From positions 806,001-870,000 of the forward strand of contig CP073763.1 of NCBI GenBank assembly GCA_018399075.1: a DNA stretch of 64,000 nt. The letters are read 5' to 3'. The position numbers were made by a program, and so were the translations under genes. Positions within the stretch are counted from its first letter, which is position 1. Every line of letters begins with the position of its first letter. The DNA is from Simkaniaceae bacterium. GTDB lineage: Bacteria; Chlamydiota; Chlamydiia; Chlamydiales; Simkaniaceae. Below, in pieces: positions 52,685 to 61,916 of this stretch. Under the pieces are notes generated by a model. It had not been told where the DNA came from and made no database searches. It saw only the letters and a list, made by a program, of their open reading frames with translations.

Positions 52685-53929
52685 ATGAAAAAAGCTATAG
52701 CTATTCTCTCAATGTTATTTCTTTCTTTGGGGCTGACATTAGAAGCAGTTCCTTCCTTTCTGCCCCCGAACGCCTCAGATTGCGTAGATGAAACGCCCTC
52801 AAGGGTGACTGTTCGACATCGGGAACACAAAGGAGTCGGATATGACACGGGTTATACAACCCTTGAAGCTTTTTTAACTCCAAATTGGGTCCGCAACTTT
52901 CAGCCTTACGCTGACATCCGGGGGCATGTCATGAATGATGGAAAGCTTGCGACAAACATTGGCTTTGGAGCAAGAGGAGCTCCTATTGAAGAGTTGGCGA
53001 TTGGAGGAAACTTCTTTTTTGATTACCGTGAAGTCTCAAGTATGCCTTCGTATCAACTAGGCTCAGGGCTTGAGCTTTTAAGTCCCTATGTAGATTTTAG
53101 GTTAAATGGATACTTGCCTGTTGGTCATAAAACCCATACATCTCAAGCTCGCTTTGATCGTTTTAGAGATAATAACATCAGTTTAAAGCAAAGGGCAAAG
53201 GCTTCACTTGCTTCAATCTATGCTGAAGTTGGAGGATGGATACCAAAACTTCCTGATGATTTTCAATTATATGTTGCTGCAGGTCCCTACTATTTAGGAT
53301 CGCGTCACATTAAGATGGTGAATCATAAAACGATAAAAGTTGGGGATAAGTGGGGAGGAAAATATCGTGTTGCAGCCCGTATTTTTGAATATTTTGATGC
53401 AGGGATTGAACTGACACATGATTCTCTTTTCCATACACGCGTTCAAGGATACTTAGGTATTTCATTGCCGTTAGGCCCAAGTCGGATGTATCGAGGCTTT
53501 AAAAAACGGGCTAATCAGGAAAATTGTCGATCCTCAAGAAAATTTAGACAAAGGATGATACAACCAGTTCAACGCAGCGAAATTATCCCTGTCTATAAAA
53601 AAGAGGCATCTTTTCTTGCTACTACAGAGGAAGGAGAACCCATTGAGTTTGTTTTTGTGAATCAAGGAGCATTAGCAGGAGGAAATGGAACATTTAAAGC
53701 ACCCTTTCAAACTCTAGGTGAAGTCGAATCTGTTCCAAATAACTCCGTTATTGTCTTTGAGGAAGGAAGGGATAGTAAAAATGAAAGGTTAGCAAAGCAC
53801 AGTGGAGAACTCTTTTTTGTTAATAGAGCGACAGGCAGTCCATTAACTAGCCCTAGTGCCTATGAGTGCAATCTGTTGCGCAATATTAAGTTATATCTAA
53901 GTCAATTCTACGAGTCCACACAACAGTAG
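52685..53929 (+). CDS. intimin/invasin-type (inverse autotransporter) outer membrane protein with short passenger
   Basis: A 414-residue outer membrane protein. Signal peptide (MKKAIAILSMLFLSLGLTLE), then a barrel of the inverse autotransporter type (VRHREHKGVGYDTGYTTLEA; LATNIGFGARGAPIEELAIG; NFFFDYREVSSMPSYQLGSG; YFDAGIELTHDSLFHTRVQG) to about residue 275. Residues ~325-360 (GALAGGNGTFKAPFQTLGEV) look like the first coil of a right-handed beta-helix passenger, but the protein ends ~60 residues later. Long passengers follow this motif in many environmental chlamydial proteins, so truncation is likely. Own ribosome site AAAGGA; terminator follows. Confidence 0.8.
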   Translation: MKKAIAILSMLFLSLGLTLEAVPSFLPPNASDCVDETPSRVTVRHREHKGVGYDTGYTTLEAFLTPNWVRNFQPYADIRGHVMNDGKLATNIGFGARGAPIEELAIGGNFFFDYREVSSMPSYQLGSGLELLSPYVDFRLNGYLPVGHKTHTSQARFDRFRDNNISLKQRAKASLASIYAEVGGWIPKLPDDFQLYVAAGPYYLGSRHIKMVNHKTIKVGDKWGGKYRVAARIFEYFDAGIELTHDSLFHTRVQGYLGISLPLGPSRMYRGFKKRANQENCRSSRKFRQRMIQPVQRSEIIPVYKKEASFLATTEEGEPIEFVFVNQGALAGGNGTFKAPFQTLGEVESVPNNSVIVFEEGRDSKNERLAKHSGELFFVNRATGSPLTSPSAYECNLLRNIKLYLSQFYESTQQ

Positions 53930-53939
53930 AGAGATAGGT

Positions 53940-53967
53940 CAAGGCTCCAAAAGCCTTGGCTTTTTTT
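53940..53967 (+). terminator. intrinsic terminator after the inverse autotransporter gene
   Basis: CAAGGCT, five-base loop, AGCCTTG, then GGC and seven T. It separates the outer membrane protein from the coiled-coil gene. Confidence 0.85.
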
Positions 53968-54047
53968 GAAAAAAAACATTACCCCTTTTCATTAATAGTG
54001 AGTTCTTTTATGATAGATGGAGCGCAATCCCTTATCAAATATTAGAG

Positions 54048-55580
54048 ATGGAATCAGAGAAAAAAGAACAGACGGAAAAGAAACCTAAATTCGAATCAGA
54101 AGCTTTTAAAGCCTTTAAGGAATCCTTTGAAAAGGAAAAAGAAGTGGAAGAGAAGATTACGAAAGCTCTTGAGTTTATGAAGTCTGTTTTGTCAGAAGTC
54201 GAAAAAGGATCACTTAAAGATTTTTGGGATGCAAAGAAGCTAGTAGGACCTCTTTTTAAAGAAAAGATGAATCCTATTAAGAGGAATCATCTCTGGAGCC
54301 AGTATGCTGAGCTTGGGGACGAAGCACGTCGTTTAAAAGAGATTAAAGATGAGCAAGCAGCTTTTTCAGTTGAACAAGTCGAACTTGCCATAGAAGCTTT
54401 AGAAGCAGATATTGGCCATTACGATCGCTTGGTAGATCAAATTCCACAGCTTGAGGTTCCCAAAGGACTTAAAAGCCTTTCCCTTAATGAAGGGGAGTAT
54501 AGTGTGGTTCAGAGGGAGCTACAACTCTTAAAAACCTTAATCTCACGCCTTGATGGACTTCGCAAAGAAATTCTCTCAACTGATATGCGGATTAGTCACA
54601 AAAATAAAATCTTAAAGCGCCTTTCAAAATTAGGAGATGATGTCTTTCCAAAGAGGAAAGAACTGATCAAAAAAGTCAGTGAGTCTTTTATCAAAGATGT
54701 TGAAGCATTTGTTGAAAGCCGATTCCCTCAAGGGGATGAAAAATTTGGGGCTCCTTATTATGTGATACGTGATGAGATCAAAAGTTTTCAGGGATTAGCA
54801 AAGCTCCTTACTCTTAATACCCAGAGCTTTACAAAAACTCGCAAAGCTCTAAGTGAGTGTTGGGATAAGATTAAAGAAAAAGAGAAAGATCGGCGCACTG
54901 AAATGGGAGAGCGCTCTGAAGAGCAAAAGAAAAATTTCGATGTCCTTGTTCCCAAAGTTGAAGCTTTTGAAGCCTTATGTTCTCAAGAAGAAAATCAGGA
55001 ACGGAGCAGAGTTTTAGAGCAATCGAATGCACTACAGGATGAGATGAAAGAGGTCGCTCTAAGTAGAGACCATGTGAAAATTTTAAAAGATCGGATTCAG
55101 AAAGCTCGAAGTAATGCTCTAGACAAAGTAAAAGCAAAAGCTGAAGAGAAAAAACATGCGGCTAAAAAAGAGATTAATGATCTTAAAGAAAAGCTTGCTG
55201 ATTTGATAAAGAACGAAAGCACCACCTCTTTAGTAGACCTTGAGAAGGGTGAAGAAGAGTTTAAAGAAGCTTATGTAAAACTTAATCTTTCTCCCATGGA
55301 AATCTATCTTTTCGAAAGGCAATTTGCCGACCTTAAAAGCTTTATTTTTAGCAAGAAAGAAAGTGTCATTAGTGGCGAAGATCTAGAAGGTCTTTATGAG
55401 CAACGGTCTGCTCATGTTGAAGTCATTAAGAAGCAGGTTGAAGAGTACCGAAAAGAAATGGGTGCTTCAAATCTTGACTTTGAAAAAGCGATGACCTATC
55501 GTGAGCTTTATGACAGCGCTAAGATTCATCTTGAAAGTGAGATGGAAGCGCTAGAGAATCTTGAAGAAAAATTGATCTAA
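54048..55580 (+). CDS. long coiled-coil protein (CT768-like by position)
   Basis: A 510-residue highly charged protein, almost entirely helical with extended coiled coils (ESEAFKAFKESFEKEKEVEE; EARRLKEIKDEQAAFSVEQV; EEKKHAAKKEINDLKEKLAD). No signal peptide or membrane segment. It precedes the nadD-rsfS-fabF genes, the place of the large uncharacterised chlamydial protein CT768, which I take as its likely orthologue on gene order. Function unknown; a structural or chromatin/secretion scaffold cannot be told apart from sequence. Confidence 0.75.
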   Translation: MESEKKEQTEKKPKFESEAFKAFKESFEKEKEVEEKITKALEFMKSVLSEVEKGSLKDFWDAKKLVGPLFKEKMNPIKRNHLWSQYAELGDEARRLKEIKDEQAAFSVEQVELAIEALEADIGHYDRLVDQIPQLEVPKGLKSLSLNEGEYSVVQRELQLLKTLISRLDGLRKEILSTDMRISHKNKILKRLSKLGDDVFPKRKELIKKVSESFIKDVEAFVESRFPQGDEKFGAPYYVIRDEIKSFQGLAKLLTLNTQSFTKTRKALSECWDKIKEKEKDRRTEMGERSEEQKKNFDVLVPKVEAFEALCSQEENQERSRVLEQSNALQDEMKEVALSRDHVKILKDRIQKARSNALDKVKAKAEEKKHAAKKEINDLKEKLADLIKNESTTSLVDLEKGEEEFKEAYVKLNLSPMEIYLFERQFADLKSFIFSKKESVISGEDLEGLYEQRSAHVEVIKKQVEEYRKEMGASNLDFEKAMTYRELYDSAKIHLESEMEALENLEEKLI

Positions 55581-55594
55581 AATACCTTGAAATT

Positions 55595-56239
55595 TTGAAA
55601 CAGATTAGCGCTTTTGATCTTGACCATACATTGGTCTCCTCTAATTCTAGCATCCTCTTCTACCGTTACCTCATTTCCAAAGGTTTTTACCGCCATATCT
55701 CTCTCCTTCGTACTGCGCTTTATTCTCTACGCCATCATTTTTTAAATCTCTCCCTAACAATGCTTCACGAAAAAGTTTTCGAGAAGTTTTTAAAGGGGGC
55801 TCCTTTAAGTCTTGTTCAAGAAGAGGTGTCGCAATTCTTGAAGAAAGACTTTTATCGTTTTCTCTATTACCCCACCTTTGAGCGCCTTCGCAGAGCTCAA
55901 CATCAAGGACACCACACTGTGATCCTATCTAATGGCCCCTCTTTCATTGTCGGCCCTATTGCTGAGTATCTAGAAGTTAATGAGTGGTATTCATCTCACT
56001 ATGCGGTTAATAATGAGGGGAATTTCGAAACTGTCGAATCGATTCTCCTTGGAGAGGGAAAAGCTCATTGTATTAACCAGATGACTGAAAAACTTGATAT
56101 TACTCCTGATTATGTGACAGCCTATTCGGACAGTGATCTGGATCTCCCTTTTCTCCAATCTGCCGGTACTCCTGTTGCAGCCAATCCCAATACGAAACTC
56201 TTAAAAGTTTCACGCAAAAATGCTTGGGAAATAATCTAA
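55595..56239 (+). CDS. HAD-superfamily IB (PSPase-like) phosphatase
   Basis: A 214-residue HAD phosphatase: motif I SAFDLDHTLVSSNS, cap helices (FYRYLISKGFYRHISLLRTA), motif II HTVILSNGPSF and motif IV TAYSDSDLDLPFL, VAANPNTKLLKV. Subfamily IB enzymes act on small phosphoesters, including phosphoserine and acyl-glycerol phosphates. The only usable start is TTG 55595 with a poor ribosome site. Starts 14 bases after the coiled-coil gene. Confidence 0.85.
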   Translation: MKQISAFDLDHTLVSSNSSILFYRYLISKGFYRHISLLRTALYSLRHHFLNLSLTMLHEKVFEKFLKGAPLSLVQEEVSQFLKKDFYRFLYYPTFERLRRAQHQGHHTVILSNGPSFIVGPIAEYLEVNEWYSSHYAVNNEGNFETVESILLGEGKAHCINQMTEKLDITPDYVTAYSDSDLDLPFLQSAGTPVAANPNTKLLKVSRKNAWEII

Positions 56240-56260
56240 AGTCGATGCATAAAGATAAGT

Positions 56261-56848
56261 ATGACAACAAAGAAAATCGGTTTTTTTGGCGGAAGCTTTG
56301 ATCCTGTACATCTCGGTCATATCAATTTGGCTATAAGAGTTCTTGAAAAAGGGCTAGTTGATCAAATCCTTTTTTGTCCTGCTCATATTTCCCCAACTAA
56401 AGGAGCTACTCCACCAATTGCTGAAGCAAAACATCGGATGAATATGCTTCAACTTGCCTTAGAGGATGTCCCTGGATGCGATCCTTACGAAGAAGAAGTT
56501 TCTCGTCCTCCTCCTTCGTTTACTATTGATTCTATTAAGGAACTTAAGGGAGATATTCGTCTCATTGTTGCAGAAGACACAGCTTATGGCTTTAAAGAGT
56601 GGAAGGAGGTTGACATTCTTTTGGAGATGGCGCCGCCGATTGTGGGGGTCCGCCATGGATTTGATAGAGAAAAATTGAACGACCTCCCCGAAAAAATAAA
56701 ATTGAAAGTTGAAGCGGGGATGATAGAAATTCCAGCAATGGATATAAGCAGTTCTGAGATTCGGGAGAGGTTAAAAAAAAGGCTTTACTGCGGCCATCTT
56801 TTGCAGGGAAAAGTGCTAGACTACATTCATCAAAATACTATATACTAG
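56261..56848 (+). CDS. nadD: nicotinate-nucleotide adenylyltransferase NadD
   Basis: A 195-residue nucleotidyltransferase: GFFGGSFDPVHLGHINLAIR with the HxGH site, LFCPAHISPTKGATPP and the C-terminal ISSSEIRERLKK. It makes deamido-NAD from NaMN. A nadD-rsfS order is widespread. Chlamydia itself lacks de novo NAD synthesis, so the gene points to a richer metabolism here. Confidence 0.93.
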   Translation: MTTKKIGFFGGSFDPVHLGHINLAIRVLEKGLVDQILFCPAHISPTKGATPPIAEAKHRMNMLQLALEDVPGCDPYEEEVSRPPPSFTIDSIKELKGDIRLIVAEDTAYGFKEWKEVDILLEMAPPIVGVRHGFDREKLNDLPEKIKLKVEAGMIEIPAMDISSSEIRERLKKRLYCGHLLQGKVLDYIHQNTIY

Positions 56849-56871
56849 TCCTCATTAATAAGGAATTTTGA

Positions 56872-57243
56872 ATGACTGAAAAACACTCTAGCTGTGTGCG
56901 CGAAATTGCCCAAACGCTATTTGATAAAAAAGGCTCCAATATCATCGCGATTGATGTGAAGGGAATTTCTTCGATCACTGACTATGTCATTATTGCTGAC
57001 GGAAATGTAGACCGTCATGTAGTAGCCCTTGCTAAAGAAGTCGAAGATATCATGAGAGATGCTGGCGAAAAGCCTGCTCACGTTGAAGGGATGCAGAATG
57101 GAGATTGGATCGTTCTTGATTATTTTCAAGTAGTCATTCACCTTCTTGTTCCAGAGATGCGCGAAAAATATCAATTAGAGCGCCTTTGGCCTGATGGAAA
57201 AGTTATAGACTTAAGTTTGCAAGAAAAAAGGATTGCGGAGTGA
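56872..57243 (+). CDS. rsfS: ribosomal silencing factor RsfS
   Basis: A 123-residue RsfS/YbeB protein: IAIDVKGISSITDYVIIADG, ALAKEVEDIMRDAGEKPAHV and WIVLDYFQVVIHLLVPEMRE. It binds L14 (uL14) and blocks subunit joining when nutrients are short. It equals CT769 and overlaps fabF by four bases. Confidence 0.95.
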   Translation: MTEKHSSCVREIAQTLFDKKGSNIIAIDVKGISSITDYVIIADGNVDRHVVALAKEVEDIMRDAGEKPAHVEGMQNGDWIVLDYFQVVIHLLVPEMREKYQLERLWPDGKVIDLSLQEKRIAE

Positions 57244-58502
57244 GCAAAAAAAGAAGAGTCGTTGTAACTGGAATGGGAGTTGTTTCCTGTTTTGGATCTG
57301 ATGTTGATCAATTTTATAAGAGTCTTTTAGAAGGAAAGAGTGGAGTCAAACCAATCACTCAATTTCCTTGTGAAGAGTATCCTACCCGCTTTGCTGGTTC
57401 TGTCCAAGACTTTGATGTGGGTGATTATATGGATAAAAAGCAAGCGCGTAGAGTTGACCCTTTTATTCGTTACGCAATGGTTGCTGGAAAAAAGGCGATG
57501 GAAAATGCAGACCTTACTGGTGAGACCTTAGAAAAACTCGATAAATCTCGCTGCGGAGTTCTTATTGGTTCTGGAATGGGAGGAATGACGGTCTTTTCTG
57601 AAGGGACTAAAACCCTTTTAAATAAAGGATTCAATCGCATTACTCCATTTTTTGTTCCTTTTATTATTACAAACATGGCTGGAGGGCTTCTCGCCATTGA
57701 TCTAGGCTTTACTGGCCCTAACTATTCGATTTCAACAGCCTGTGCAACAGCAAACTATTCGATTGTAGCTGCTGCGCAACATATTCAGAGAGGAGATGCT
57801 GATCTCATGATTTGTGGGGGAACAGAAGCTCCTATAAATCCGATTGGTGTTGCTGGATTTGTCGTCATGAAAGCCCTTTCAGAACGCAATGATGATATGG
57901 AAGGAGCCTCACGTCCTTGGGATAAAACCCGTGATGGATTTGTTATTGGGGAGGGAGCAGGTGTCCTTGTTCTTGAAGAGTATGAGCACGCAAAAAAGCG
58001 TGGAGCACCAATTCTTGCTGAGTATCTTGGTGGGGCCGTCTCTACTGATGCCTATCATATTACGAGTCCTCGTGAAGATGGTGCTGGTGTTGCCGCTTGT
58101 ATTGAAATAGCTGTTAAAGATGCTGGAATTGAGAAAGAAATGATTAACTATATCAATGCCCATGCAACAGCCACATCTGTTGGCGATCTTTGTGAAGTGC
58201 GAGGAATGCGCTCTGTCTTTGGTGATCAAACCAAAGAGATGAAGATGAATGCGACAAAGTCAATGACAGGACACTGTCTAGGTGCTGCAGGTGGTGTTGA
58301 AGCTATTGCTACAATCAAAGCCATCCAAACAGGCAAGCTTCATCCAACAAAAAACCTTAAAGATCCTGAAGAGGAACTTGAAGGGTTTAATGTTGTGGGA
58401 GACGAAGCAGAAGACTTTAATGTGACAGCAGGGATTTCCAACTCCTTCGGTTTTGGTGGACATAACTCTGTCGTTATTTTTGGTCCTTGTGAAGCCCATT
58501 AA
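57240..58502 (+). CDS. fabF: 3-oxoacyl-[ACP] synthase II FabF
   Basis: A 420-residue condensing enzyme. Catalytic triad Cys in SISTACATANYS, His in INAHATATSVGDLCE and His in SMTGHCLGAAGG; start VVVTGMGVVSCFG. It elongates acyl-ACP in type II fatty acid synthesis. GTG start overlapping rsfS; equivalent to CT770. Confidence 0.96.
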   Translation: MSKKRRVVVTGMGVVSCFGSDVDQFYKSLLEGKSGVKPITQFPCEEYPTRFAGSVQDFDVGDYMDKKQARRVDPFIRYAMVAGKKAMENADLTGETLEKLDKSRCGVLIGSGMGGMTVFSEGTKTLLNKGFNRITPFFVPFIITNMAGGLLAIDLGFTGPNYSISTACATANYSIVAAAQHIQRGDADLMICGGTEAPINPIGVAGFVVMKALSERNDDMEGASRPWDKTRDGFVIGEGAGVLVLEEYEHAKKRGAPILAEYLGGAVSTDAYHITSPREDGAGVAACIEIAVKDAGIEKEMINYINAHATATSVGDLCEVRGMRSVFGDQTKEMKMNATKSMTGHCLGAAGGVEAIATIKAIQTGKLHPTKNLKDPEEELEGFNVVGDEAEDFNVTAGISNSFGFGGHNSVVIFGPCEAH

Positions 58503-58914
58503 AGATCATTCATTTGGAATTGTTCCATTAACCTACCGTCAAAACTTCTGGGAAGTTTTTCTAGTCCAACATCTAAATGGAGCTCATTGGGGCTTTCCAA
58601 AAGGGCGTGCTGAAAAAGGGGAGTCTCCTAAACAAGCTGCCGAAAGAGAGCTTCTTGAAGAGACCGGGATGAAGGTGATTCGCTATTTGGAACATCCTTA
58701 CCTTGTCGAGACCTACCAGTTTACTCGAGGGGGAGTCTTGATCGATAAAACGGCCCGTTTCTATCTTGCTGAGGTGACTCCCGAATATACCCTCCAGGCT
58801 GAGGAAATTATGGCTGGAAAATGGCTTCCTCTCAAGGACCTCCCATCCTACGTAACCTTTCCAGAAGAAAAAAAACTCTATCTCTCTGTTATCAAAGCGC
58901 TTGAAAATGTTTAA
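58489..58914 (+). CDS. Nudix hydrolase (MutT family, CT771 position)
   Basis: About 141 residues from GTG 58489, inside the end of fabF. The Nudix box is complete: GRAEKGESPKQAAERELLEE with TG following. Neighbouring parts (SFGIVPLTYRQNFWEVFLVQ, WGFPKG) resemble diadenosine polyphosphate hydrolases of the Ap4A type. An ATG at 58453 is also open but overlaps fabF by 50 bases. Equivalent to CT771, which follows fabF in Chlamydia. Confidence 0.9.
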   Translation: MKPIKDHSFGIVPLTYRQNFWEVFLVQHLNGAHWGFPKGRAEKGESPKQAAERELLEETGMKVIRYLEHPYLVETYQFTRGGVLIDKTARFYLAEVTPEYTLQAEEIMAGKWLPLKDLPSYVTFPEEKKLYLSVIKALENV

Positions 58915-58977
58915 ATTTTACTTTAATTAATCAATAAAATTTTTAATTGTATATACGTCTCTTAATTTATAATTAGT

Positions 58978-59005
58978 TTGAATTTTACCTTAATATGTGT
59001 ATAAT
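58978..59005 (+). promoter_or_regulatory. promoter of the CX5R/Inc-like gene
   Basis: TTGAAT, 16 bases, perfect TATAAT, 26 bases before the start codon, in a very A+T-rich gap. Suggests an independent transcript. Confidence 0.6.
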
Positions 59006-59031
59006 TTTGCCAATTATATAAGAGGTTTTCT

Positions 59032-61695
59032 ATGGATCCTATGAATCGGGCAGGGCATTCCCCTACTCAGCTAGACTATTATGCTATTGGAAAAGTAGGG
59101 CTCACGTCTGTGGCTCTCATGGCCCTCTCTATTGGAGCCATGAAGGGGATAGAGCGGTATACGAAACGGACATTTACTCCCTTTCAAAGAAACGTTGCTG
59201 GCGTAGTTCTTACAACGGTTTACATGGTTGCCGCTACACGGTTTTTCGGTCCTCTAACCAAGAAAAACGATTTCCCTCCTTCTTATCCTGACTCAAGAGG
59301 TCCTTCTACAACAGTTGCTAACCCAGATAGTAGGCCTGATTCAAAAGTAGGAGAACCTCCTGTCGAGGCTAGAGACCGTATGGATCATGTCATTGATCTA
59401 CCTCCAAGGTCTGATTTTCAAAAAGGCAGTGAATTTGTTTCTCCTGGTTTACAGGTAGAAGAAAGAGGTCTCCGCGCTGATCAAGATCTTCACGGAAGTT
59501 TAGATAGAAGTGTTATTCACCCTTCCTTGAGTCCATTAGAGCAACCCCAATCTCAAGAAGCGAGAAGAGAACATCACGCTTTGAGTCTAGCTCTTGATTT
59601 TAATGAGCTGGGAGCTGGTGCTCTAAGAGTAGTCAATGAATCTCATTACCCTCAACACATAGAAGTTAGAAGAAGACAATCTCGTTTATTAGGTCCACGA
59701 AATCCGATTGATTTAACACATGTAGATCCAAGGCAAATTCAGTTTGCCTTAGAAGGTTTTAAAGATGCGATCCTAAGAAATGGCGTCCGATTTGTTGAGT
59801 GTAACTTTCCTTTGCAAGGGAGAATGATTGCCGTCTGCGTAGACGTTTCAACTGAGGAAAAACAATTGAAAGCTTTGCGTACCTGTGATCTGTTGAGGGT
59901 ATTCGTTATGGGTGGTCGAAGAGAGGCATTTAGATTTATTGAGCCAAAGCGTCCTTTAGGAATTGTAGAATTGCCAGATTTTGGAAGGATTGGTGGTCAA
60001 AGAATGCAGTTTCAAGTTAATGCAGGTCGGCCTGCAGTTGCAATGGAAGATGAAGATTTAGTATTAGTTGAAAATCCTGCTCGTCCAGATGAAGGAATGC
60101 TTGTCACAGCTGCGAATTATAATGTGGAAGTTCATGGAGTGAATGGCTATAGGATGAAGCAGAAACTTTATACTTCGCTCTTTGCTGAATATGCTTATCT
60201 TTTAAAGGAAAAGTTAATCGTGGATCCCATGATAAAACTGCAACAAATAGAAGACGTTTCGTATTGTTGGCGGTCTCACGAAGATCATCTTTTAATGTAC
60301 GTTCTTCATTATCTTCTCCGCGAAGGTTCCCAAGGATATCATCTTATGGTCAGTGGGGAAGAAGCGCGGTATTGGGACTTTATTCATGCGCATCAAGCGT
60401 TAATGAACGATTACCAAGGAAAAGAAGATACATACAGTCATGAGGTTCTTAGGTGGAGTCGCGCTATTGCTGAAGTCCGGATGACTCCAAGGATTCAAGC
60501 TTATCAAGAGAGTCTTGTGGGAGCTCACTATGAGGGATCTCATCCTGCAATGACTGCTAAGACTTTTCATCAAGCCTTTGCGATGAGAAACGAAGCGCTT
60601 CGAAGTGCAGATTCTCGGATGAAACTTTGGTCTGTTTGGTCAGAAACGTCAAAACTTCAAGGGGCAACGAGCTACTGTAACTATTTTGGAATGAATCCTC
60701 CTAACCTCCGTAAAGTTGAAACTTGGACAGATGGTGCTCAAAGGCGTGAGATTTTTTATCTTCGACACTCAACGCCTCATGCTGGAGCATCACTTTCAAA
60801 AGCGCCGATAGACCTTACTTACAGAGAGTTTTTAAGGTATTCTCATGAAAAGGGGCAGGGGGTTCTCTATGGTGCTCATCAGCGCCTTGGAGATTTTGGA
60901 GTAAAGTTTGAGCAAGAGGGATACAGATGCCAGTCGATTGTTGACTTAGAAAAGGATCACCCAAACCTTATTCTATTATTCCAGTCGGTTGAAAATGATC
61001 TCTTCAAGAAAGGAGCTACAACGTTTACTGCCCTTAAAGCGGCAATTATCGATTCCTTTAAGCAAAAGGAAGGGGCTCGCAGAAATCGTTTGCCCCATTT
61101 CTTAGTAACTGCTGACCAAGAAGAAGGGTTAGCGATTAAGCCAGCATATGAAGATGAACTAAGGAGAATCCTTGATTTCATCCACCTCACATTCTTTCCC
61201 CGTGAAGGAGATGCGATTAATCAAGAAAATGTGGATTATTATGGAGGGCTTACCGACTCTGCTCATCTTACCACTGAATCACAAGCCTTTATCATGCTTT
61301 TTTTCCACTTTCAAAGGGAGCATCTAAAGCACGCAGATCTTAGTCAGTATGGTTATAACTTTGCAGTGACTTTTGTAAATACTGGGTGTAAAGATGACTA
61401 TGATCGCGGCTTAGGACAAAACCTGACCACGGATCGAGTTCATCACCACCAAGTTCATGGATCTGATATTCCTGAGGCTGATCTTGAAGCTTCTCTATCG
61501 AGTGGACAAGCACCTCCGATTCAAGGAAAGGGAGTCCCCGTGATTAAATACCGGGTCCACCCAGCACTTCTTGTCTCGTCAATGCTAGCTAATCTTAAAC
61601 CTGAGCAGCTGCATGCGCTTCAAAACAAAAAGTGGAATGGCTGGTCCCTTGAAAGTTATCATATTGAAAGAAGAGTAGGCCAAACGGCTGTTTAA
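59032..61695 (+). CDS. 887-residue Inc-like protein with CX5R phosphatase-like motif, candidate effector
   Basis: No cleavable signal. Two close hydrophobic segments, about residues 20-38 (IGKVGLTSVALMALSIGAM) and 54-72 (NVAGVVLTTVYMVAATRFF), give an Inc-like membrane hairpin. A Pro/Ser/Asp-rich linker (75-190) leads to a large C-terminal region of unknown fold. Near its end FVNTGCKDDYDRGLG places Cys786 and Arg792 in a CX5R arrangement resembling the CKSxKDR loop of SopB/INPP4-type inositol phosphatases (same Cys-Lys and Asp-Arg), though without the internal Gly. The conserved-looking block around it (ESQAFIMLFFHFQREHLKHA; NLTTDRVHHHQVHG) is typical of an enzyme core. Single gene with its own promoter and a small convergent gene behind it. 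Activity and secretion are inference. Confidence 0.62.
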   Translation: MDPMNRAGHSPTQLDYYAIGKVGLTSVALMALSIGAMKGIERYTKRTFTPFQRNVAGVVLTTVYMVAATRFFGPLTKKNDFPPSYPDSRGPSTTVANPDSRPDSKVGEPPVEARDRMDHVIDLPPRSDFQKGSEFVSPGLQVEERGLRADQDLHGSLDRSVIHPSLSPLEQPQSQEARREHHALSLALDFNELGAGALRVVNESHYPQHIEVRRRQSRLLGPRNPIDLTHVDPRQIQFALEGFKDAILRNGVRFVECNFPLQGRMIAVCVDVSTEEKQLKALRTCDLLRVFVMGGRREAFRFIEPKRPLGIVELPDFGRIGGQRMQFQVNAGRPAVAMEDEDLVLVENPARPDEGMLVTAANYNVEVHGVNGYRMKQKLYTSLFAEYAYLLKEKLIVDPMIKLQQIEDVSYCWRSHEDHLLMYVLHYLLREGSQGYHLMVSGEEARYWDFIHAHQALMNDYQGKEDTYSHEVLRWSRAIAEVRMTPRIQAYQESLVGAHYEGSHPAMTAKTFHQAFAMRNEALRSADSRMKLWSVWSETSKLQGATSYCNYFGMNPPNLRKVETWTDGAQRREIFYLRHSTPHAGASLSKAPIDLTYREFLRYSHEKGQGVLYGAHQRLGDFGVKFEQEGYRCQSIVDLEKDHPNLILLFQSVENDLFKKGATTFTALKAAIIDSFKQKEGARRNRLPHFLVTADQEEGLAIKPAYEDELRRILDFIHLTFFPREGDAINQENVDYYGGLTDSAHLTTESQAFIMLFFHFQREHLKHADLSQYGYNFAVTFVNTGCKDDYDRGLGQNLTTDRVHHHQVHGSDIPEADLEASLSSGQAPPIQGKGVPVIKYRVHPALLVSSMLANLKPEQLHALQNKKWNGWSLESYHIERRVGQTAV

Positions 61696-61916
61696 TCTTC
61701 AGTGTAGGGCTGTCTCATTGCTTGAAGGAAATCAGTTCCTCTAAAATCAGAACTAATGCGACCTTGCAATGTAAAGGTTGTTTCACCTTTAGCTTGTGAA
61801 GTAACAAACTTACCGACTTTGCTTGTATCTTTAGAAAGTCTATCAAGAGAAGGTTGTTCGTCTCCACTGCCAATTGAGAATTCTCCGGCTCCTGAGCCAC
61901 CAACTTTTCTAACCAT
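61692..61916 (-). CDS. small acidic/polar protein, unknown function
   Basis: A 74-residue protein (starts MVRKVGGSGAGEFSIGSG, ends FLQAMRQPYTED) preceded by a good AAGGAG ribosome site, so it is likely real despite its size. Gly/Ser-rich start, beta-like middle (GETTFTLQGRISSDFRG). Its stop overlaps the stop of the CX5R gene by four bases, tail to tail. No family recognised. Confidence 0.55.
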   Translation of the reverse strand: MVRKVGGSGAGEFSIGSGDEQPSLDRLSKDTSKVGKFVTSQAKGETTFTLQGRISSDFRGTDFLQAMRQPYTED

